Source: Cycas panzhihuaensis (Eukaryota > Cycadophyta). From it: a DNA stretch of 64,000 nucleotides. The translations under genes and the position numbers were made by a program. Positions within the stretch are counted from its first letter, which is position 1. Every line of letters begins with the position of its first letter. Where the stretch lies: the NCBI GenBank assembly GCA_023213395.1, contig CM041465.1, forward strand, positions 16,244,001-16,308,000, given 5' to 3'. This document shows positions 56,529 to 64,000 of this stretch, in pieces. The notes under the pieces are model-generated. The model was given only the letters and a program-made list of their open reading frames with translations, had not been told where the DNA came from and did no database searches.

Positions 56529-57030
56529 ATGGATATACTAAAGTGTTTCCTTGAACAATGTCAACTTTTATTCGATGCATTGGGAGTCCCTATGGTAGCT
56601 TCTTCACCTACTTCTACCCTTTCTTTTAACCTTGCTACCTTGCCTAGTTATTTTTCCCATGTGTGGAATGACATTCCCTTATTATACATTGAGATAATTA
56701 AGGATGATATTAATATCAAGCAGGTTATCATTGATGAAGGATCATTTATCAATGTAATCCCTCTTCATCTTGTTAAGGATTTGGAGATCTCTATCTTTGA
56801 TCCATGCAAATAGATCTATTGAGGGTATGATAAGAATTAAAAGGTGCCCTTGGGCCAAGTTACTCTTCCACTCACATTAGAAGATAAGATAGTGCTTACC
56901 GACCTTAATATCATTGATTTAGATTTTGAATATAATATCCTTTTAGGTAGACCATGGATTACCTAAATGATAACAATTTATTCATCCCTTTTTGGTGAAC
57001 TCAAGTTCATCCATGAGGGAGAACTTAAGA
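56529..57030 (+). pseudogene. Aspartic protease of element A'
   Basis: After MDILKCFLEQCQLLFDALGVPM comes the catalytic QVIIDEGSFINVIPLHLVKDL (Asp codon 56733-56735, D-E-G where B and D have D-N-G), and EYNILLGRPWIT about 70 residues later. Stops follow CK and IY. The A copy lost this region to element B. Confidence 0.82.
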
Positions 57031-58380
57031 TCATCAAATGAAAGCCTAAACCTATTAAATAAATAATTTCTCTCATTAAGACTTTTGCGGAACCCAGTGA
57101 ATCTTCTAACTCTGTAGAGTATTTCTTTCAGTCCCTCAGTTTAGGATAGTACTTTGCTATTGAAGCTCATTTAACTCACCTAGAAGTAAAGGACATGGAT
57201 TTAGTTGAAGTTATCCCTTTATCATCAGGTTCCCTATCCATTCCTACTGCTTTAGATTTGACTGATTCCCTTTTAGTTCCTTCTTCTTCTGTTTTAGAGG
57301 AGGAAATGACTTCTTGTTCTATCATATCTTATCAAGATCTATTCCCAAGTAACCTTGTTAATACAAATCCTATTTACACTCATTTTTCATAGGTTTTATA
57401 CTTGCCCTCAAGGGCAAATGCAATGGTTCCTTCTTTAACTCACCTAGCAACTACTTCCTCATGTAATATTATGTATAACTCACGTGTTGCTACTTCCCTA
57501 TCTTTCTCTCATTCTACTTTCTTTAAGATATAGTTGAATAGACACAAGAAGAAGATGTTGCTACATTGACACCTAGATTTAGTATTAGATGATAAAGATA
57601 CTAGTGCACTTAATACATGTCAAGCTAGATTTAGAACCTCCACTATAGTATAGGAAGTTAATTCCATTTCTGCTCTCTTTTTACTTTCCCATCCTCTTGT
57701 GGACCCTCTCGTATCTTCACTTGTCTTGATATTTGCATCTTACCTTGATTATAGCATGTATAATCAAGAGTTTAATCAATCTTTTTCTTTAATTTGGGAG
57801 TTTATAAATAGACCTATCCCCTTTTCTCAAGTTGCATCAATTATAGAGTTTGTGTCCACTCTAAACTCTTTAGTTGGTCCTCTTCTATCTTTTGTTTCTC
57901 GATGTAAGAACCTTTGCCTCATCAACCTCTTTCACCTTGGCCATTTTAAGAATGATGAAGTGATCATTGATCATTTAGCAGGTTTGTCTCTTGGTTTTCC
58001 TTATGGACATCACAAGTTAGAGTTTTCTAAGGTCATAGTTGATCATTCTCAACCCTAGGAGTCTATCTCTTCAATCGAGCCTGCTCCCCCTCACTTTGAG
58101 GAAGGGAATGTGATGCTTATGGAACAAACTACCAATGTATATTTATAAATAGAGGATACCCCTAGAGTTATTAAGTTGGGAGCTAATTATACTCCCCAAG
58201 AGATTGCTCAGTTTAAGGATCTCTTTTGCAAGTTTCACTCAGTTTTTGTCTGGGACTATAAATACATGTAAGGCCTTGACTCATAGATAGTTGAACATAA
58301 CATTACTATTATTCCTAGTGCAAAACCTAAATGATAGAAGTAATGTCTTATCCATGTATATCTCTCTCTTGATATTAAGT
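57031..58380 (+). pseudogene. Protease-RT linker of element A'
   Basis: This long, poorly conserved connector has open pieces at 57195-57392 and 57699-58058. The latter contains LDYSMYNQEFNQSF and HLAGLSLGFPYGHHKLEFSKV, matched by A 5592-5109. No known domain is recognised. Its length is close to that of the C linker. Confidence 0.7.
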
Positions 58381-59170
58381 AAGAAGTGGAGAAGTTATTG
58401 GCAGCCAGATTCATTGAGAGCATCTATTACTCCCAATGGGTCTCTAACATAGTTCTTATAGCAAAGAAGAATGATACGATTTAGATTTGCATAGACTTTC
58501 ATGACATTAATGATGCATGTCCCAAAGACAATTTACCTCTTCCCTTCCTTGATTAGATTTGGGATCAAATAATTCATTTTGAGATAATGTCTCTTATGGA
58601 TAGAGTTTCAAGATATAATCAGATCTCTATTACACCTCGTGATCTCCATAAGACCACTCTTACCACTCCTTGGGACACCTTTGTTTACAAAGTCATGTCA
58701 TTCAGATTAAAGAATGCTGGTGTGACATATCAAAGGGCTATGGTTCATATCTTCCATGAACTAATTGGTAATATTATTATCATGTATTTAGATGATATGT
58801 TTACCCTTTCACACAAAATATCTAATCATTTACGTAATCTCAAAACCATTTTTGAAAGATATAATAAGTATCATTTGTGCTTAAACCCTTCCAAGTGTGT
58901 TTTTTTCATTACGTCATGAAAGATGTTGGGAAACATTATTTTTCAAGATGGGATTAGGATTGATCCTAAGAAGATTAAGGCTATTATTTAAATACCTCCT
59001 CCTTAGACCCAAAAATATATTAAATCTTTTTTAGGTAGACTTGGTTTTCTAAGATGTTTCATTATTGATTTTGCCTTAGATGCTAAGCCTATTGCTAATA
59101 TTTTGAAGAAAGATGTCAAATTGCAATGGACTCCTCAAGTTCAAGAGTCCTTTGATAGGCTGAAGTGAGC
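58381..59170 (+). pseudogene. Reverse transcriptase of element A'
   Basis: EVEKLLAARFIESIYYSQWVSN, CIDFHDINDACPKDNLPLPF, then a 110-codon open frame (58587-58919) with SLMDRVSRYNQISI, TPWDTFVYKVMSFRLKNAGVTYQRAM and the catalytic YLDD (58785-58796), then FLGRLGFLRCFIIDF. It has the usual Tyr, unlike the F-x-D-D of B and C. Stops lie before and after the open part. Confidence 0.9.
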
Positions 59171-59580
59171 CTTGGTTTCTGCTCCAGTTCTTACTCTACT
59201 AAGGTTTGATAAGCCATTTATCCTATACACTTCAACTACCAAAGAGTCGTAAGTAGGTATGTTAGTGCAAGAAGATGATTTTAGTAAAGAGAGGGCTATA
59301 TATTTCATTAGTAGGATGCTCATGGTAGCTAATCTTCATTATCCTTTTCCTGAGAAAGAATGTCTTGCCTTCGTTTTTTCTACTAAGAAGCTTCGCTACT
59401 ACCTCCTTGGGAATAGGGTCCACCTTATTATCCAATCTGACCCCATAAGGTATTTACTTACTAAGTCTACTCTCACTAGTTGACTGGGTAAGTGGTCCTT
59501 ATTACTTCATGAATTTGATTTATAAGTGATCAACAGAAAGTCTAAGAAAGGCATGATCATTCTTGAGATCATGGATGATG
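59171..59580 (+). pseudogene. RT-linked RNase H of element A'
   Basis: VGMLVQEDDFSKERAIYFISR, YPFPEKECLAFVFSTKKLRYYLLG (Glu) and LIIQSDPIRYLL (Asp), then KSKKGMI. The first Asp region reads STTKES where C has ATDES, so the catalytic Asp is changed. Stops surround the 59259-59483 frame. Confidence 0.85.
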
Positions 59581-60912
59581 CCCCTCTTTCAAATCATTCT
59601 GGTTGACCTATTGATGATTCCCTTCCTAATGAGCATATCTTCCATATTCAAGTCATTCCTTCTGATGACCCATGGTATGGAGAGATTAGATTATATCTTT
59701 ATGATCAATCTTTTCCTTCTCTTACTACTTCAAAGAAGAGAAGACAGATTCACACTACTGTTAGACAATACCTATTGTTAAATGATACCCTATACAAGTG
59801 TTCTTTTGATGGAGTTCTACTAAGGTGAAGTTCACCTAATGAATCTTTAGTTGCTTTGATAGAATCCCATGAAGGTATATGTGGTGGGCACATTGGTGGC
59901 TAATCGATGGCCCAATGCATTCTTTGAATGGGTTATTATTGGCCTACCTTATTTAAGGATGCCCACTCCTACGTCTAAAAATGCCAGAAATGCTAGTCCC
60001 ATATGACCTTAATTCATCAACCTAAGTAATAAATGAAATTGATAGTTTCACCTTAGTCTTTCTCCCAATGGGGTCTCGACCTCATTGGACATATCTTCTC
60101 AACATCTTCAAATGAGCATAAATTCATTTTAGCTACAATCAAACACTTTATGAAGTGGAATGAATCTATCCCATTAATCTCTACTACGGGAAAGATCGTG
60201 TCTACTTTCATATTCTAGCATATCATTTGTAGATTTGGAATACTAGATGTTATCATTACTGATAATGGAACTTCATTTTGTAATCCCCATGTTAGTGAAC
60301 TATGTAGCAAGTTTCGTATTACTCATAGAATATCCATCCTATATTATCCTCAGGCAAATGGCCAAGTGGAAGCATTTAACAAGATCTTAGCTAAGATTTT
60401 GGCTAAGACTATTACTACTTCTCATAGGGATTGATACTCTTAGTTATTTCTGGCATTATGGGCCTCTAGGATTACCATCAGAAATGCTACGGGTATGATA
60501 CCATTCTCTTTTATTTACGGTGTTGAAGCTATTTTACCATTAGAGGTCAAAATTCCTTCTTTACCATCTCATTAAAGGAATTTACTGACGAACTGTTCCA
60601 AAGGGAAGCTCACCTTTTTTTAGAAAAGATAGATGAGACTCATTTGCAAGCTTTATAGAATAATGTCACATCTAAAGCCAGGGTTCAAGCTACACGTGAT
60701 AGGTAGCTTAGGCCTATAAAGTTTGATGTGGGTGATAAAGTTTTAAAATTAGAATATTTGCATGATAGGCAATGAAAGTTTTCTCATAAATGGACAGGAC
60801 CTTTCTTGATAATTGAGGATTTAACTAATGGAGCCTATCAGATTTTGACATTGGAAGGACTAGAGTTCAAGAGACCTACTAATTCCCAATATTTAAGAAG
60901 ATTTTATGCCTA
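59581..60912 (+). pseudogene. Integrase of element A'
   Basis: The zinc region is IESHEGICGGHIGG...MGYYWPTLFKDAHSYV-stop-KCQKC. In the core, WGLDLIGHI and KFILATIKHFMKW have the first catalytic Asp replaced (ATDY to ATIK). Then come ITDNGTSFCNP (second Asp kept) and YYPQANGQVEAFNK (Glu kept), followed by PFSFIYGVEAILPLEVKIPS. Frameshifts begin after PSLPSH, and the end near 60912 was placed from the A/A' comparison and the last TEGLEF-like segment. A older fragment of the same gene lies at 19187-19550. Confidence 0.85.
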
Positions 60913-62117
60913 GCAACATGCATGCAACTACCTCCATAATGAGGATAAACTACAGTTTTGAAACTAGTACCTTTGCCTAATGGGCCAAAACTATGGGCAA
61001 ACCCTATTTTCCTTCTAATTTGACCTCTGTAATGAGGATAAACTATGGCTCCAAAGACTTATACTTTTTCCTAATGAGCTTAAACTATGGGCAAATTCCT
61101 TCATTTTTTTTGATCAGTGGCTCTGAAACTTATATCTTTACCTAACGAGCTAAAATTATGGGAAAATTTTCCTTGCTTTTTGATATTATCTTGCTTTCAT
61201 TAAGCATTATGTTATTCTTATGATAGATCCAACCCATAATCATGTAAGTCATGTGCTCTTTCTAGCATCTATACTAATTGTGAGTTTACCATAATTTAGA
61301 TCTTGTTCTCCTTTGAATTCTACACTCAAGAGAGAACCTACGCCCTTATCTTTATTATACTTTCATCTTGGAAAGAGAAACACCTCTTGTCAGCTTTGAA
61401 TATCCACTCATTTGTTGAAAGTTTACTTTTATCTGTTAGCTTGTTATCTTGTTGATTCAAACCTCACTTTCATTCACTAGTTGGTTACTTTTGGGATTTC
61501 CTTTTGGGTTGTATATCACCAATTTTTTATTGTTTTTGTCCTCGGTTGTCTTTATTATTCCTTTAGAATGAATACTTATTCTGTCGCCTTCTCTTCATGC
61601 TTGGAGACACCATAATTTTGATTTCTTTTTTCCTTTCCCATGGTTCATTCCTCAAGAAGATTGGCCCCTTTCCCTTTTTAAGATTCTATTAAAAGGGAGA
61701 AATCCTTGTTGTGTTGAGTAGAAGAGTTTCTTAAGAAGATAATTATGATCTTGCTCTTATAAAAGGTGGAAGTGAAAAGTAAAAAAAATGAAGAAAGAAA
61801 AAGTGAAGCAAAAAGGGAAAGTTAAAAAAAAAAGTATAAAAAGTAAAGTTTGTTGTTTTCATCCTCTTGTAATCTAGGGCAAGTCGCATGACGGCTTTGT
61901 CCCCACCTATCTATCTATAGGTTGGGTTCATTTGGATGAGTCTTTTAAGATTTTAAAATCTAGCTACTTGGGTCCACCATGGCCTTAGTTATGATCAAAC
62001 CCTGCTTGACACTTTGATCATAATGTCTTACTTGTGTTCCTTCTTCTTCTTTCATCACAATTATAGATCTACCTCTATCACCATCTCCTTATTGATTGAT
62101 TCCTACACCTTTCTCCA
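60913..62117 (+). other. Spacer between integrase and second RNase H, element A'
   Basis: No gene is supported. At 60945-61170 an imperfect tandem array (unit about 90 bp, two to three units) carries AATGAGGATAAACTATGG-type motifs. From 61470 a hydrophobic frame parallels A 4554-4312 but is broken by TAA, TGA and one extra base. A pyrimidine-rich stretch ending CAATTATAG (about 62040-62067) could be a splice acceptor before the RNase H. Confidence 0.65.
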
Positions 62118-62570
62118 TTGATCACACCATCTCCAAGTTTTGATTCTCTCATTCCCATGGCATTGAGTATCTTTATCGATAGGGGTAGTAGAGGAAACAC
62201 AAGACTATCTGCTTTTGCTTGGGTGGCTTATGGCCAATTAGGAAGTCCCCTTCTTTCCATAGGTTTCTTCATACCTAGGGAAAACAATAATGAAGTTGAA
62301 TACTTTACAATTATAGGAGATTTATTAGATGTATCTCACTTTTACCTCAGACCTATTACTTTATATGCCAATTCTCAAGTTGTGGTTTATTAGTTAGTTG
62401 GGATCTACCAAGTCCACTCTCCATGACTCATTCTTTTGTATCATCAGGCCTCATCATTATTGTCTCTGTTTACCTCAGTAACCATCCAATATATATCATG
62501 TTCTTTTAATCTCAAAGCTGATGCTCTTGTTTCTTTAATCCTTGATGATCATGTTGATTAATTTCCTTTT
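62118..62570 (+). pseudogene. Second (archaeal-like) RNase H of element A'
   Basis: LSIFIDRGSRGNTRLSAFAWVAY, FFIPRENNNEVEYFTIIGDL and LYANSQVVVY, then a stop and FNLKADALVSLILDDHVD. First Asp, Glu and last Asp are present; the third (DSQ) is Asn. It has the same position and order as in A. Several stops follow VVY. Confidence 0.85.
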
Positions 62571-63357
62571 TCTAACTAGGGGTTCCCCACTCCAGAATGA
62601 GTATAAACTACCACTCTGGAATGAGTATAAACTACAACTCTACGATGAGTATAAACTATCAGTTTACTAAGACTATAAGTTTGGATAGTTGTAAGATTAT
62701 AGCAATAGGTATGAGATTAAAGTGAGATATATGAAAGGGCTAGACCCACATGGGAATCTTGGGCCATGGAGGATCTTGGTAGGGGCAAGTTCTTGAAAGC
62801 TTCTTGCCCCTAGCAGGAACCAATGAAGAATCCAATATACTCGGTTAATTAGTCATTTATTAAGTGAGATTAGTTTTGTTTGCTAAATGACCTACTTCCC
62901 TCATGGTATACTATATGAGTATAGGATTGTACTATGATTATATAATCTATTAGGGGTACAATGTGAGTTATATGAGATTCCTTTTAGAAGATTTATATTA
63001 CTCTATCTTCTGCTTTTATAAACTTATTACCATTTGTGTTCCAGATGATTTTAAGTTTATAAAAATAGAATAAGTAAACCTTTTACTTACCCCATTTTAA
63101 TCTTTTGTTTATCTCATACTTTCCATTTCTCCCCTAATCCTATCTTTCTTAAACCATACTACTCTGAAATGAGTATAAACTACCATGTATATAGTATGGA
63201 AGAAACCAAAAAAAAATACATAACCATGAAAGAACAAAAAAAAGTAAAAATGATAAAAATCATTGCATTTTTCCTTAAATAACTCACGCTAGTGAATGTA
63301 TCCTATGCTCACATATAAATAGGAATAAGAGGAACAAAGGGTTTAGAGATAAGTAAT
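62571..63357 (+). other. Element A' 3' region, incomplete
   Basis: It begins with three copies of a GAATGAGTATAAACTACNACTCT unit (about 62592-62665), then sequence matching A 3320-2600 inverted. The similarity to A ends after GATAAGTAATCA at about 63357. The further repeats and the 3' LTR expected from A are not seen before the window end. Confidence 0.72.
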
Positions 63358-64000
63358 CATACACAAGTTTTAATAGAAAGAAGATCAATATATACATGAT
63401 GACAAAAATATAGTACATATGTCACCTAAGTAACCCATCATACTTGATCCATGATACATGATCCATGATCCATTATATATGACACATGATATATACAACT
63501 TGAGGCTTATAAAATACCTCACATCATCATCCTACCTCCCAGACAACATATGACTCATCCATGTGATCCCTAATGAGATCCCTAAGTTATGTTTGGATCT
63601 CCCATCGGTTTCCTACTGGAAGTCTCCCCACAAGAAGACTCTCCTCTAGGTGGGAGATGGCGTCACTCCTACTAAACTGTACTGCTAGTTGATGGCATAT
63701 ACCTGGATTTTTCCTAAGCTAATGTCATCCTTTGTAGGTGTCTCCTCTCCTCATCACCTGCCTTTAGCTCCATCTCCTACCTTTGCAGCTTCATCTACAT
63801 ATCTATGCATAGGTCTCGAGCTCTCAAAGCATGGCGATACTAGTCTATATGGTGCCCCAACATTTTGTGATCCACCACGTTCTAAGTAGATGCCTCATCT
63901 ACTGTTCAAACGTAGGGGAAGATCACCTCCAGGATCCTTTGTACCTCTCTCAAGGTAATTATCTCATCACCTGTCTAATGGAAATATGTCATATATAGTT
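63358..64000 (-). pseudogene. Third PMD gene copy: exon 3 and start of intron 2 (cut by window end)
   Basis: On the minus strand, an acceptor ATTAGACAG|GTGATGAG at 63971-63970 opens exon 3. It reads EVQRILEVIFPYV, corresponding to EVQRLVEAMVREMFPQV of C and D. A charged coiled-coil-like stretch (LQR-stop-EMELKAGDEERRHLQRM) and a Ser/Pro end follow. Several stops are present. It is clearly more diverged than C and D are from each other. No LTR lies at the 63357 border, so I cannot tell whether it belongs to another C/D-type element whose left part is lost or is a free gene copy. Confidence 0.62.

Overview
The window is repeat-rich plant nuclear DNA. I see no host single-copy gene, rRNA, tRNA or CRISPR array. 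Almost every base can be assigned to nested, decayed LTR retrotransposons. The plant origin follows from the Ty3/gypsy elements with gag-protease-RT-RNaseH-integrase, a second (archaeal-like) RNase H downstream, primer sites like the 3' end of a plant tRNA-Arg (Ogre/Tat-like), an older Ty1/copia piece with the initiator-tRNA-Met primer site, and a plant mobile domain (PMD) gene. The species cannot be named from this sequence.

Layout. (1) Element A (minus strand), from before base 1 to 19186: 3' LTR on the left, 5' LTR on the right. It has lost RT-RNaseH-integrase and is interrupted by element B (plus strand, 5593 to about 13970), which is a 5' LTR, gag, protease and half an RT with no 3' end. 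(2) 19187-20829: an old fragment of an A-type integrase, then a copia LTR, primer site and gag. (3) Element A' (plus strand), starting at 20830 inside the copia gag and running to about 63357. It is split by two complete insertions: element C (minus strand, 23221-39885, inside the A' 5' LTR, TSD AACAC/AAGAC) and element D (plus strand, 40932-54963, inside the A' gag, TSD CTTCT). (4) 63358-64000: the 3' exon of a third PMD gene, cut by the window edge.

B, C and D are one family (LTRs about 2.5-3.3 kb starting T[G/A]YTTCCTAGCT); A and A' are a second family. C keeps gag-protease-RT-RNaseH-integrase with scattered stops. D has lost RT-RNaseH-integrase but has both LTRs and a perfect TSD, so it was probably moved by enzymes supplied in trans.

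The most interesting system is in C and D. Between integrase (or its former place) and the downstream RNase H, both carry a PMD gene in antisense orientation. In both copies it has a TATA box exactly 71 bp before the ATG, a 120-bp first exon, a first intron of 493/485 bp, a long second exon, a second intron of 112/113 bp, a coiled-coil third exon and a shared stop codon. It is divergently paired with the RNase H frame across 597/596 bp. Its introns can survive retrotransposition because the splice signals lie on the antisense strand of the element's RNA. The first intron and the LTRs share a quasi-palindrome centred on GGTACC. Extra ORFs in Tat-lineage elements, including some with a transposon-associated domain, are already reported as a general phenomenon; this gene structure, divergent promoter and shared palindrome are the parts worth checking for novelty.

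All coding copies are damaged, mostly by stops of the kind that C-to-T transitions produce, so this is a graveyard rather than an active locus.
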